From the NCBI GenBank assembly GCA_028287465.1, contig JAQBPO010000040.1:1-47148 (forward strand): a stretch of DNA of 47,148 nt, given 5' to 3'. Shown piece after piece: positions 29,601 to 37,235 of the stretch; within the stretch, counting starts at the first letter, position 1; every line of letters begins with the position of its first letter. Source of the stretch: Fibrobacterota bacterium (lineage in GTDB: Bacteria; Fibrobacterota; Fibrobacteria; UBA11236). A model generated the notes under the pieces. That model saw only the letters and a list, made by a program, of their open reading frames with translations, did not search any database and was not told where the DNA came from. The position numbers and the translations under genes were made by a program.

Positions 29601-29917
29601 TGGTCTGGTTCTTCGAGACCATCTACCTCATCCGCCTGGTCCCCCTGCGCGCCGCCGTCTTCGTCAATTTCATCCTGGGCGTGGGCCTCACCGCCCTGGC
29701 CTGGTCCGGCTGGAAACGGTTCGGCGCGGATACCCTGGTCTCGCGCGGGATCTGGTTCGGGCTCTACGCCGTCCTGTACGCCGCGGTCCTCTGGGCCCTG
29801 TTCGGGAAGGCCTGGCTGAAGCGCCGCCGCGCGGACGCGGCCGCCGCCCTCGAATCCGCGCCCGTACCCGCGACCGCTCCGGAATCCGGCCTCGGTTCCG
29901 GAATCAACCCCGGTTAG
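26696..29917 (+). CDS. Fusion of an Omp85/D15-like outer-membrane barrel with a Wzx/MOP-type polysaccharide flippase
   Basis: One 1,073-codon frame. Residues 1-30 are a signal peptide (ALFPLMLLIAFAAEA), followed by a low-complexity Ala/Ser/Lys/Asp region to about 105. Residues 125-548 read as a D15/Omp85-like barrel: long alternating strands, an RGY motif at 457-459 in TPLRGYGGSRFRDY (compare the VRGF/Y lid of Omp85), and a last-strand-like IQLNMSVDEPY. After a linker, residues 570-1045 form a polytopic protein of about 12-14 helices, starting AISFAGNFFKLAEFLLTLLA, resembling lipid-linked oligosaccharide flippases. The two parts normally act in different membranes. Either it is a real fusion, or an internal start (ATG 28319, residue 542) makes the flippase separately, or a stop codon was lost. 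An alternative N-terminal start is the Met at 26723. Confidence 0.85.
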   Translation: MSSKRPQKVMRLRLPALFPLMLLIAFAAEAAPKSDSTRVRGTAPRDSVPAPIPPSAAKAAKPADSTAARDSAERAVHRDKILADSLKAADLIRAQTDSIAKASGEPIFQDSAQDKKLYEYIAYPMLQLATFPVELILVPAVQLAIYPSKAPLRYMLNENVIDRTIQLISFGQNDKVMIYPTLNLAPGTGSFTGLTLRHLAIFGRSTERLVAQGNLYVNGDWKFRSYLSANDIMGTGFNSKLSMSLVRVKNTSMNQPGTPSFWFYADTSNIFSANLGHRVIEKFALKGTFVYRDNHFGQAPPQQDSLHSDFFRDPAGLLDVKSRGLNDSWQDRILAAGISRDTRNNENIPLAGSNFSATYHYHLTTAHHDFHGWEASMTNYFKLGKEKYEVASKGDKEAGGMSMRKVLEKMDIDNLKKELFNRKVFVTHLYTAQVYELQGNRMPVYGLQTLGNDTPLRGYGGSRFRDYTVLSAGGEYRFPIMRLVDGVIFDEYGVFGRSWDKIDFLDNLKNSWGFGIRVRRPDIYLFRLQLGFHGAQGIQLNMSVDEPYSLSPRTLPASQETIRRDINRGAAISFAGNFFKLAEFLLTLLAARLYGVSVWGSYIFLNTLFLPVLRLSCAGMDKGIIWYVSKHRESRLPAGFFAWVRNRMLIISAVLLTGFGVYQAFWGRASSAPGGLLDPVALILMAAAIPFIMLTNLNLGVSMAFKKMEHEVLVRGILYPIFYLGLPCAFAFLSRETRVLAFFFLLGSAAGWLASLWLAAPLKNSMDDQPVTEHTDKALAVLWHYSWPMGLRDVLLSIQQRIDIWCLALFLPPKAIGIYGLALSIANSIKTIRQAFDNILLAVIAQLKRGIDSANIRDAYLHAGQTTLALQIPIFAFLTFFAGPLLSLSGPEYAQGESALLIFAFTLIIIGYLGLSGVVVLGMGKSRWAMFNDLLCLVLALLFTPVLVPRYGIAGAAMGTSLSILLTNVVWFFETIYLIRLVPLRAAVFVNFILGVGLTALAWSGWKRFGADTLVSRGIWFGLYAVLYAAVLWALFGKAWLKRRRADAAAALESAPVPATAPESGLGSGINPG

Positions 29918-29933
29918 GATCCCGGGCTTTTGC

Positions 29934-29939
29934 TACCTT
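29934..29939 (+). promoter_or_regulatory. TAnnTT box (TACCTT) seven bases before a start codon
   Basis: TACCTT then CGTCCCT then ATG at 29947. There is no room for a ribosome-binding site between box and start if transcription begins where a -7/-10 element would place it. Confidence 0.45.
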
Positions 29940-29946
29940 CGTCCCT

Positions 29947-30792
29947 ATGCTAGGACGCGTACTCCATCATCTGAAGAACCTTCGCGACGTCGCCATCGAG
30001 GACTACCTGGTCCGCCACCTGCAGGAGAATCCCCGCTACCGGGATCCCCTGCGCCTCAACGGGGCCGAGTTCCAGACCTTCTCCCAGCACGGGGAGGACG
30101 GGATCATCGAGGAGATCTTCGCCCGCATCGGCACCACCAACAAGCAATTCGTCGAGTTCGGCTGCGGCAACGGCCTGGAGAACAACAGCGCCCTCCTGCT
30201 GGTGAACGGCTGGCAGGGCCTGTGGATGGACGGCGGCAAGGAAAACGCCGAGCTCATCAAGGCCAAGTACGCGGATCTCCTCAAGTCCGGACGGCTGAGG
30301 TTCCAGCGCTCCTTCATCAATGCCGAGAACATCGAAGCCCTGTTCAAGGAAGGCGGCGTGCCCGCCGAACCGGACTTCCTGTCGATCGATCTGGACGGCA
30401 ACGACTACTGGATCTGGAAGGCCATCAGGAACTACCGGCCGCGCGCGGTCTGCATGGAGTTCAACGGCATCTTCCGCCCGCCCACGCGCTGGGTGATGAA
30501 ATACAATCCCGACCATATCTGGAACGGATCGGTCTATTACAATTCGAGCCTCAAGTCCCTGGAACTGCTGGGCGCCGCCAAAGGCTACAAGCTGGTGGGC
30601 TGCGACTTCACGGGCGTGAACTCGTTCTTCGTGCGCGAGGACCTGGTGGCCGGCAAGTTCCTGGCCCCCTTCACCGCCGAGAACCACTACGAGAGGAATA
30701 AGGCCTTCCTCACCAAGGGGCACCGCCATACGCCGGACTTCGGCGCCTTCACCCTCGACGAGGACCTCGGGGAAAACACCGGCAAGGCCTGA
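29947..30792 (+). CDS. FkbM-like SAM-dependent methyltransferase-type protein, 281 aa
   Basis: The protein has an SAM-binding glycine motif, FVEFGCGNGLENNS, followed by WMDGGKENAELIK and a later FLSIDLDGNDYWIWKAI with the acidic residues expected at the fold's second and fourth strands. Similar proteins occur in surface-polysaccharide clusters, where some methylate sugars. Whether this one methylates a sugar is inference. It follows the barrel-flippase gene by 29 bases and converges with the GT4 gene at 30811. The ATG chosen is the first after the flippase stop. The same frame is open much further upstream, but that is a shadow of the flippase. Confidence 0.75.
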   Translation: MLGRVLHHLKNLRDVAIEDYLVRHLQENPRYRDPLRLNGAEFQTFSQHGEDGIIEEIFARIGTTNKQFVEFGCGNGLENNSALLLVNGWQGLWMDGGKENAELIKAKYADLLKSGRLRFQRSFINAENIEALFKEGGVPAEPDFLSIDLDGNDYWIWKAIRNYRPRAVCMEFNGIFRPPTRWVMKYNPDHIWNGSVYYNSSLKSLELLGAAKGYKLVGCDFTGVNSFFVREDLVAGKFLAPFTAENHYERNKAFLTKGHRHTPDFGAFTLDEDLGENTGKA

Positions 30793-30796
30793 ACCG

Positions 30797-30816
30797 GCGT
30801 AACCCACGGGTTACGC
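30797..30816. terminator. 9-bp inverted repeat between convergent genes
   Basis: GCGTAACCC (30797-30805) and GGGTTACGC (30808-30816) are exact reverse complements two bases apart. The repeat sits just after the methyltransferase stop and covers the GT4 stop codon. It lacks a T tract, so a two-way terminator or an mRNA-end stabiliser are both possible. Confidence 0.45.
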
Positions 30817-31980
30817 TTCCGGGGGCCCGATCCTTCCCGCGTCCCCGATGACCCGGGCGAAGGCCTCGAAGTAACGGCCGCAGGCCTTGTCCCAGGACGA
30901 GGCTTCCGCATGGGCCTTGGCGGCCTCCCCCAACCTGCGCAACAGATCCCTATCGTCCATCAACTGCAGGATCCGATCCGCGATGGCGCGCGGGTCCTCC
31001 GGATCCACCAGGAAACCGGTCTTGCCGTCGATCACGGCGTCCGGGACCCCGCCGCTGTTCCCGCCCAGGGAGGGCGTGCCGCAGGCCCCGGCCTCCAGGA
31101 AGACGATGCCGAAGCCCTCCACGTCCGGCGGGTTCACGGAGGACCGGCTCGGCAGCACGAACAGGTCCGCCCGCGCATAGCAGGCCCCCATGTGTTCGTC
31201 CGGCACCCGGCCCAGGAAGCGCACGTGCCTCTCCAGCCCTTTGTCCGCCACCCGCTTCTTCAGGCGCGGCAGGTCCGGTCCGGACCCGCCGATGCAATAC
31301 AGGAAGTCCTTGCGCCGCTCCGCCACCAGGGCCGCGGCCTCGATGGCCATGTCCACGCCCTTGCGCGGCACCAGGCGGGAGAGGGACAAGGCCACGAAGG
31401 CGCCGGCGGATTCCAGTCCGAACAGGGCGGCGCGATCCGGTTCCGCCGGGATGTCCGGGAACAGGCGCGTACCCAAGGTCAGGACCTGGCGCCGGTCGGC
31501 GGGAACCCCGAAGGCTGCGGCCAGGGAATCCGTGAATCGGCTGATGCTGATGACGCGCCGGGCCCGGCGCAGGACCCCGCCGCGCAAGGCGCGCCAGAGA
31601 GGGATGCCTCCCGGCAACACTTCCAGGCCCATGCACAGGATCAGGTAGGGGACGCCGGTCAAGGTCGAGGCGATCAGGCCGCCCAGACCCGTGGTCACCT
31701 GCATATGGACGATGAGGCTCGGCCGGTAGGTTAAGGCGAGCCAGGGAACGATCCAGGCGGCGCAGAACAGGGAGGCCCACCGTCCGGTGCCGGGAAAATG
31801 ATGGTAGGCGAGAAGTCCGGGCGGCGGGGTATCGCAGGCCGGTTGCCCTATATGGAGGAGGACGATGCGATCGCGCCGGGTAAGGCCATGCCGCACGAGT
31901 TCGGCGGCCAGGGTCTCGATGCCGCCCCGGGTCGGTGGGAAGTTCCGGGTTACCAATAGGATGGGGCGCGGGCTCGGCAT
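30811..31980 (-). CDS. Glycosyltransferase family 4
   Basis: A 389-aa GT-B enzyme. The N-terminus ILLVTRNFPPTRGGIETLAA closely parallels the other GT4 at 24806. The donor domain shows LSRLVPRKGVDMAIEAAALV, GGSGPDLPRLKKRV, and EGFGIVFLEAGACGTPSLGG carrying EX7E. A hydrophobic patch at about 85-120 suggests peripheral membrane association. Two GT4 enzymes with closely related motifs on either side of the island suggest a duplication with different sugar or linkage use. TTAGTTAGTTTT lies upstream. The donor sugar is unknown. Confidence 0.95.
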   Translation of the reverse strand: MPSPRPILLVTRNFPPTRGGIETLAAELVRHGLTRRDRIVLLHIGQPACDTPPPGLLAYHHFPGTGRWASLFCAAWIVPWLALTYRPSLIVHMQVTTGLGGLIASTLTGVPYLILCMGLEVLPGGIPLWRALRGGVLRRARRVISISRFTDSLAAAFGVPADRRQVLTLGTRLFPDIPAEPDRAALFGLESAGAFVALSLSRLVPRKGVDMAIEAAALVAERRKDFLYCIGGSGPDLPRLKKRVADKGLERHVRFLGRVPDEHMGACYARADLFVLPSRSSVNPPDVEGFGIVFLEAGACGTPSLGGNSGGVPDAVIDGKTGFLVDPEDPRAIADRILQLMDDRDLLRRLGEAAKAHAEASSWDKACGRYFEAFARVIGDAGRIGPPEA

Positions 31981-32062
31981 GCCCCGGGAAAACTAACTAA
32001 TGCGCTTTCTGAAAAACCCCAAATATCAATGGCTTAATACCCCGATCTTACCGCGCCGACTC

Positions 32063-32092
32063 TTGATTCTCCCGGATGCCGAGCCCTATAAT
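32063..32092 (+). promoter_or_regulatory. Sigma70-type promoter for the SH3b gene
   Basis: TTGATT (32063-32068), an 18-base spacer and TATAAT (32087-32092) form the best classical promoter in the window. It leaves a leader of about 32 bases that contains GGAG six bases before the GTG start at 32131. Confidence 0.65.
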
Positions 32093-32130
32093 TTTTCAAG
32101 AGCCTGCAACAATCGAAATCGGAGTGCACT

Positions 32131-32895
32131 GTGCGTAAACTCCTCCTCTGCTTGGGAATTTTGGGTCTGGCCCCTTCGGCGACCCATGCGTTCGCGACCA
32201 TGCCCGACAATCCCATCGCCTTCGGCAACTGCACCGCCAAGGTCAAGGTCGATGCGGCCCGATTGCGATCCGGCCCCTCCCTCGAGAGCAAGGTCCTGGG
32301 AGTCCGCACCCAGGATGAGCCCCTCTATGTGACCAAGGTCTTCGGCAAGTGGGTCCAGGTGGTCATGACCGACGGGGACACCGCCTATATCGCCGCCTAC
32401 CTGCTCTCCTTCCCCGCCAACGAGATCCTGGAGCAATGGAAGCGCACCACCCCGGCCCAAAGCGTAGGCAAGAAGGCCAAGGTGAAATGGGCCAAGGTCA
32501 ATTTCCGCAAATACCCTTCCGCGCATTCGCCCCGCATGGGGCACTTCAGCCACAATGACGAAGTCGCGGTGCTGAACGATATGGGCAATGGCTGGAGCCT
32601 GGTGGAAAGCCGCAAGGCCGACGGCAGCGGCACCTGTTTCGGATTCATCGCCAACCGGGCCCTGGCGGCTCCGGATGTGCCGGATCCCCCTGAATGGGTC
32701 GCTCCCTTGGCCATGGTCCGGCTGAATCCCGGCGAAAAGATGGAAAAGGCTCCGGTCATCGAAACCCCGGCCCAGTACTGCCAGCGCACCGCCTGGACCC
32801 CGGAACTGTTCGTGATGGAGCTGAAGGCCAAGTCCCGCCTGCATCCCCAGGACCTGATGAACGGATCGTCCGAACAGCTCGTCGCCATCCAGTAG
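32131..32895 (+). CDS. Periplasmic protein with two bacterial SH3 domains
   Basis: A 254-aa protein starting at GTG, supported by GGAG six bases upstream. Residues 1-20 (RKLLLCLGILGLAPSATHA) are a signal peptide. Two SH3b-like domains follow: about 36-92 (VKVDAARLRSGPSLESKVLG ... WVQV ... AYIAAYLL) and about 118-180 (AKVNFRKYPSAHSPRMG ... WSLV ... GFIANRAL). SH3b domains commonly bind peptidoglycan or peptides. There are four Cys after the signal. The C-terminal 70 residues are unassigned. It converges with the barrel gene at 32960; the 64-base gap shows no clear terminator. Confidence 0.85.
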   Translation: MRKLLLCLGILGLAPSATHAFATMPDNPIAFGNCTAKVKVDAARLRSGPSLESKVLGVRTQDEPLYVTKVFGKWVQVVMTDGDTAYIAAYLLSFPANEILEQWKRTTPAQSVGKKAKVKWAKVNFRKYPSAHSPRMGHFSHNDEVAVLNDMGNGWSLVESRKADGSGTCFGFIANRALAAPDVPDPPEWVAPLAMVRLNPGEKMEKAPVIETPAQYCQRTAWTPELFVMELKAKSRLHPQDLMNGSSEQLVAIQ

Positions 32896-32959
32896 TCGCT
32901 TAGGGCAAGGGTCTATCGGCCGTCCGACCTACCTCGCATCCGTTCATTAGCCTGCCGTC

Positions 32960-34753
32960 CTAGTAGATCAATCCCTCTATGCCACCCATCACGCGGAATC
33001 GCACCGGATTGCCGTTCGGCTGATCCCGGAAATCCTCCCCGAAGGCATGTAAAGCGGACAAGCTCAGCTTCAGGCGATCGGAAAACAGGGTCTGGGACAG
33101 GGAAATATGGTTTTCCCAGTGGGTAGGCACCTTGAAAACCGGCCCCCAACCCCGCACTTCCTTGGGTCCCAGGTAGGTCGCCTGGGCATCCAGCCGGGTC
33201 TGACCGGCTTTACCCGGCAAAGCCCAACCGGCCCCGCCGCCGGCCCACCATGGGCTGGGCCGGAATTCGATTTCGTCCGCGTCATGGCTCCAGAATTCCC
33301 GCATTCCCGCCTGCAATCGCCAGGTCACCTGCTTGGCCGCCTCGCCCGAAGCGAAGATCTTTCCCGAGGCGTTCTGCAGGAGATGGTCGCTGCCCAGATA
33401 GCTTCCCTGCCGGCGCAAGGCCTCGCCGAGGGTATCCAAAACCCCGAGATGGAAGATGGGGAGTTCCCATTCCATGGCATAGTCCCCGCCGATGCCGACC
33501 AGGAAATGCTTCCGCACTTCGCGGTATTCCGCGCCGGTCACCCATCCCCGGGCCTGGGATCCGGGTTGGTTCACGGCCAGGAAGGTGGTGTCCGGGGTCA
33601 GGATTTCGGTCGGTTCCACATACCCTTGCATGCGGTGGCGGTAGTACCCCCGGAGGAATTGCATGGGCTGATGGGAGCCCACGGTCTCGCGGAATTCGGA
33701 ACTGTGTTGGATTTGGATCATGCGCTCCCGGATCCCCATGGTCCCCTGGGAAACCATCCGGAAGGGGAGGGAATCGGGAGCCGACCAATCCTGGCGGTAG
33801 CGGAAGCGGAAGGGGTAGGTCTTCTCCTCGAAGCTTTCGAACGCGCCCTTGGAGCTCATGGTCCGGCGCTGGAATCCCAGGTCCAGGCGCCATAACCAGG
33901 CCCCTTCCGAGGAACCCAAAAAGCTCATGGTGATTTCCGAGCGGCGCCAATGGGACTTGTCGAACTGGAACGGGCTGGGGGAATCCCATTGCTGTTCCAC
34001 AAGGGTCAGGTCGAAATCCTCGCCCGCCTTATACAGGAGTTCGGCGTTGAAGCCCTCCCAGGGATACGCCTGGCCGGATACCGGGGAGGTGGTCCACCAC
34101 CAACCCTGGTTGTACTGGGCCGCCATGGTGCCGCCGCGGCGCTCGAACGCGGCCCCCACGTTCGCCTGGCTCTTGAGGGGCAGATCCCGCCCGAACCAGG
34201 CCAGTTTAGCGTCATTGCCCCGGGAAGAGATGAGTTTCCGGTTGGGGAAGGTGCGCTGGGAATAGAGGCCGTTCTGGTCCAGGCCCGCATGCAGACGGAG
34301 CTCCTCGATCGGGGACCAGGCGATATCGGAAAAGGCGTAGGGCGAGGAGGGTTCGGCGATTTCATTGGAGCCCAGGGCCCGGGCGACCAAGGTCAAGGTA
34401 TCGCTTTGCCAGGACCGATCCGTGCCATAGCGGAGGAAGGGATGGGTGGGCCAGAGGAAGGGGGTGGCGTCCCCGAAGGTCTGGTAGAATTCCCGTCCGG
34501 AAATGAAGCCTTCCTGGCCATTGAGGAGGAAATGGTTCTGGGGCGCCTCCAGGCGATCGCGGAGGAAGTCCGTTTCCACGGCCACGGTCGCGGGCCTATC
34601 CCAGGCGGGGGGCGCATCGGCGGCGCGGACCGGGAGGGGGGAAACGGCAAGGAGGGCCGCGGCGAGAAAGCCGGCGGCGGCCGCATTCGCCATGGCTGGA
34701 GCCGATGCCGGCGATGGGATGCGTTTCAGGATTGCGTTCGAAGCTTCGATCAC
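32960..34753 (-). CDS. Predicted outer-membrane beta-barrel protein, ~597 aa
   Basis: The mature part is almost wholly alternating beta strands with aromatic girdles (GWWWTTSPVSGQAYPWEGF, AWLWRLDLGFQRRTM, HFLVGIGGDYAMEWELPIF) and ends MGGIEGLIY, as expected of a large barrel. I do not recognise the family. The start is uncertain. GTG at 34753 has GGGGAG five bases upstream and yields an N-terminus with Lys and Arg before the hydrophobic AAAAGFLAAALLAVSPLPVRA. ATG at 34693 would give a signal peptide without positive charge. The frame stays open upstream, but that part is a shadow of rsmB, which ends at 34774. It probably follows fmt and rsmB in transcription. Confidence 0.78.
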   Translation of the reverse strand: MIEASNAILKRIPSPASAPAMANAAAAGFLAAALLAVSPLPVRAADAPPAWDRPATVAVETDFLRDRLEAPQNHFLLNGQEGFISGREFYQTFGDATPFLWPTHPFLRYGTDRSWQSDTLTLVARALGSNEIAEPSSPYAFSDIAWSPIEELRLHAGLDQNGLYSQRTFPNRKLISSRGNDAKLAWFGRDLPLKSQANVGAAFERRGGTMAAQYNQGWWWTTSPVSGQAYPWEGFNAELLYKAGEDFDLTLVEQQWDSPSPFQFDKSHWRRSEITMSFLGSSEGAWLWRLDLGFQRRTMSSKGAFESFEEKTYPFRFRYRQDWSAPDSLPFRMVSQGTMGIRERMIQIQHSSEFRETVGSHQPMQFLRGYYRHRMQGYVEPTEILTPDTTFLAVNQPGSQARGWVTGAEYREVRKHFLVGIGGDYAMEWELPIFHLGVLDTLGEALRRQGSYLGSDHLLQNASGKIFASGEAAKQVTWRLQAGMREFWSHDADEIEFRPSPWWAGGGAGWALPGKAGQTRLDAQATYLGPKEVRGWGPVFKVPTHWENHISLSQTLFSDRLKLSLSALHAFGEDFRDQPNGNPVRFRVMGGIEGLIY

Positions 34754-34773
34754 CTTGGCTCCCCGATTGAGAT

Positions 34774-36183
34774 TCAAAGGATAGATTCCCGCGGCGGATT
34801 TTCCACCTTGCGGGACAGGCGGGCGGCGAAAAACCCGTCGTAGCCGGTTTCCCCCGGATGCAGCCAGAGGAACCGTTTTTTCACGGCCCAGGCGGGCAGG
34901 CGATCCCGGGCATCGTCGATTTGCCAGTCCGGATGGGAGTTGAGGAACGCTCCCACCACGGCCGAGGTCTCCTCCTCTTCCGGGCTGCAGGTAGCGTAGA
35001 TGATACGCCCTCGGGCGGAAGCCAGGCGGGCGGCGCTCGCCAGGAGACCCTTCTGGAGCTCCGCCAGGCGGACGAGATCCTCCCGGGTCCGGTTCCAGCG
35101 CGCTTCCGGGCGGCGGCGCAGCACGCCCAGGTTGCTGCACGGCGCGTCCACCACCACCACGTCGAAAAGCCCGGGACCGCCGGGTTCGCCGGGATCCTGG
35201 AAGGCGGGAAAGGCCGGATCCATCACCACCGGGGCCAGCCGCGAATGGCCCAGGCGGCCGATGGCGTCGTGGATGCGGGTCAGGCGGCGGAAGGAGATGT
35301 CGTTGCAGACGATGGGGACCTCCGCGGCCCGGGAATCGCCCAGATGGATGGCGCGCTCCACCAGGCAGGCGGCCTTGCCGCCGGGGGCGGAACAGAGATC
35401 GAGCAGGGTCTCCCCCGAACGCCAATCCGCCAGTTCGGCGATGAGCCAGGCGGCGGGATCCTGGAAGGCGATCCGGCCCGCCTCGAAAAGCGGGGAATGC
35501 AGGGCTTTACCCCCGCCGCCGCCGCCTTCTCCCCCTGCACCCTTGGGCGCGATACGCAGGAACAGGGGCGCGTCCGGATCCGTCTCCGTTTCCACCCCGA
35601 GTTCCGCGAGCGCCGCGCGGGCCTCCGCCACGCCCCCACGCGCGGGGTTGACCCGCAGCCACAGGGGCGCTTCCTGGTTGTTGCGCTCCAGGGCCTTCAG
35701 CAGCCCCTCCGTGCCCAGGCGCTTCCGCCATCGCTTCACCAGCCATTCGGGATGGGAGAAATTGATCGCGAGGGCGGCGATGGCATCCCCGGGAACCTTC
35801 TGCAGGCCGTTGGCCGCCATCTTCTTGAGGACGGCATTGGCGAACCCCGCCTGGAACTTGTCCGCCAGGTTCTTGGCCAGCTCCACGCCCACGTTCACGG
35901 CGGCGAAGTCCGGCACCTCCATGAACCAGAGTTGATATCCCGTGACGCGGAGGATGGTCCGCATGAGGCCGGGCCCCGGCTTCCGGGCGGCATAGAGATC
36001 GATATTATGGTCGAGGAGGGACTGGTTGCGGATCACGCCCAGGGCGATCTCCCGCACCAGGCCGCGATCCTGCGCGGTAAGGGCGTCGGTATGGCGCGCG
36101 AACAGATCCTTGAGGAAGTCGCCGGAGGATTCCTGCTCCAGGAGGATTTTTACGGCGGCTTCCCGCGAGGCGTAACCTTGCAA
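34774..36183 (-). CDS. rsmB: 16S rRNA m5C967 methyltransferase (RsmB/Sun)
   Basis: A 469-aa protein with an N-terminal NusB-like RNA-binding domain (1-135) and a C-terminal SAM methyltransferase domain. The latter has LLDLCSAPGGKAACL, C349 in VDAPCSNLGVLRRRPEARW, and C399 in IIYATCSPEEEE; these are the paired cysteines of RNA m5C enzymes. Known RsmB methylates C967 of 16S rRNA. A Gly-rich insert lies at 216-225. The start codon is TTG, with no in-frame ATG nearby. TATATT (complement of 36212-36217) lies 28 bases upstream. It follows fmt by 35 bases, a common gene pair. Confidence 0.95.
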   Translation of the reverse strand: MQGYASREAAVKILLEQESSGDFLKDLFARHTDALTAQDRGLVREIALGVIRNQSLLDHNIDLYAARKPGPGLMRTILRVTGYQLWFMEVPDFAAVNVGVELAKNLADKFQAGFANAVLKKMAANGLQKVPGDAIAALAINFSHPEWLVKRWRKRLGTEGLLKALERNNQEAPLWLRVNPARGGVAEARAALAELGVETETDPDAPLFLRIAPKGAGGEGGGGGGKALHSPLFEAGRIAFQDPAAWLIAELADWRSGETLLDLCSAPGGKAACLVERAIHLGDSRAAEVPIVCNDISFRRLTRIHDAIGRLGHSRLAPVVMDPAFPAFQDPGEPGGPGLFDVVVVDAPCSNLGVLRRRPEARWNRTREDLVRLAELQKGLLASAARLASARGRIIYATCSPEEEETSAVVGAFLNSHPDWQIDDARDRLPAWAVKKRFLWLHPGETGYDGFFAARLSRKVENPPRESIL

Positions 36184-36218
36184 TGCGATTCCCGGACCGG
36201 AGTGTCGGGGAAATATAG

Positions 36219-37217
36219 CTATTGGAAGCGGAGGCTCTCGCGCTCCGCGGGTTGCAGGCCGTTGATGAAGTCAGGACCGCTCACGCGAGGCTTGCCTTCC
36301 CACTGCACTTCCAGGAGCTTGAGCCAACCCTCGCCGGTGGCGATGATGGGATGGCGATCCTGGGAAACCCGCATCGTGCCGGATTCGACGATTTCCGTAT
36401 CCGGCGACAATTGGATGCCCAGCTTCACCGCATCGTACACGGCCATGAGGCCCGGCGGCGAAGGCTCCCGCCGCGCCGCGTGGATGCGCAGGATGCGCCC
36501 CGTGCCCGCCTGGATTGCGTAACAGATGGGATACGGGTTGAACCCGCGGATGCGATCGTGCAGATGATGCGCGGGCTTCCTGAAGTCCAGCAGGCCGTCT
36601 TCCTTCTTCAGCTTGGGGGCCGGGGTGCTCTTCCCGTGGTCCTGCGGTTCCGGTTTCGCGCGGCCCGCTTCCAGATCGTCCAGGGCCGCCATCAGCGCGT
36701 CCCGGCCCATTCCCTGCAGGCGGATGAACAGGTCCCCGGCGGTCTCCTCGGGTCCGATCGGGGTGACCGCCCGGGCCAGCACGCCGCCATGATCGATCTC
36801 CTTGTCCAGCTGGAAGACCGTCACTCCCGTTTCCGCCTCGCCCGTCGCCACCGCCCATTGCACCGGCGCCGCGCCGCGGAACTTGGGGAGGAGGGATCCG
36901 TGCACGTTGACCGCGCCGAAGCGGGCCAGGGGGAAGAGGGTATCGGGCAGGATACGGTAGGCCACCACCACCAGCAGGTCCGCGTTCTGGGCGCGGATCA
37001 GGTCGTGGAACTCCGGGGTCTTGAGGGAAACGGGCTGGGCCACGGGCAGGCCCAGCTCCAGGGCCTTCTCCTTGACCGGCGGGGCCGCCAGCTTCTGGCC
37101 GCGGCCCTTGGGCTTGTCCGGCTGGGTGACCACCAGGGCCACCTGGTGGCGGCTGTTATGCAGGGTTTCCAGGAACGAGACGGCGAATTCGGGCGTGCCC
37201 ATGAAGATCAGTTTCAT
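36219..37217 (-). CDS. fmt: Methionyl-tRNA formyltransferase
   Basis: A 332-aa enzyme that formylates Met-tRNA(fMet) using 10-formyltetrahydrofolate. It shows MKLIFMGTPEFAVSFLETL, the catalytic N104 and H106 in AVNVHGSLLPKFRGAAPVQW, and D142 in LDKEIDHGGVLA. The C-terminal domain (from about 210) is present, with DGLLDFRKPAHHLHDRIRG. I start at ATG 37217 because MKLIFMG is the family N-terminus. An in-frame ATG at 37235 overlaps the promoter-like TATTTT box and adds six unlikely residues. It is followed by rsmB. Confidence 0.97.
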   Translation of the reverse strand: MKLIFMGTPEFAVSFLETLHNSRHQVALVVTQPDKPKGRGQKLAAPPVKEKALELGLPVAQPVSLKTPEFHDLIRAQNADLLVVVAYRILPDTLFPLARFGAVNVHGSLLPKFRGAAPVQWAVATGEAETGVTVFQLDKEIDHGGVLARAVTPIGPEETAGDLFIRLQGMGRDALMAALDDLEAGRAKPEPQDHGKSTPAPKLKKEDGLLDFRKPAHHLHDRIRGFNPYPICYAIQAGTGRILRIHAARREPSPPGLMAVYDAVKLGIQLSPDTEIVESGTMRVSQDRHPIIATGEGWLKLLEVQWEGKPRVSGPDFINGLQPAERESLRFQ

Positions 37218-37223
37218 GGGCCC

Positions 37224-37229
37224 AAAATA
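37224..37229 (-). promoter_or_regulatory. TAnnTT box (TATTTT) six bases before fmt
   Basis: TATTTT then GGGCCC then ATG (37217). The box lies in the 18-base gap after the GH17 stop, so fmt-rsmB may have its own promoter and be leaderless. Confidence 0.4.
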
Positions 37230-37235
37230 ATTCAA

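Noticed and set aside
28489-29946. N-terminal extension of the methyltransferase-like gene
   Set aside because: It is a +1 shadow of the flippase, rich in Pro, Arg and His.
34754-35425. N-terminal extension of the outer-membrane barrel gene at 32960
   Set aside because: It is low-complexity Pro/Arg/Gly sequence inside rsmB, and a signal peptide with ribosome site is found at 34753.
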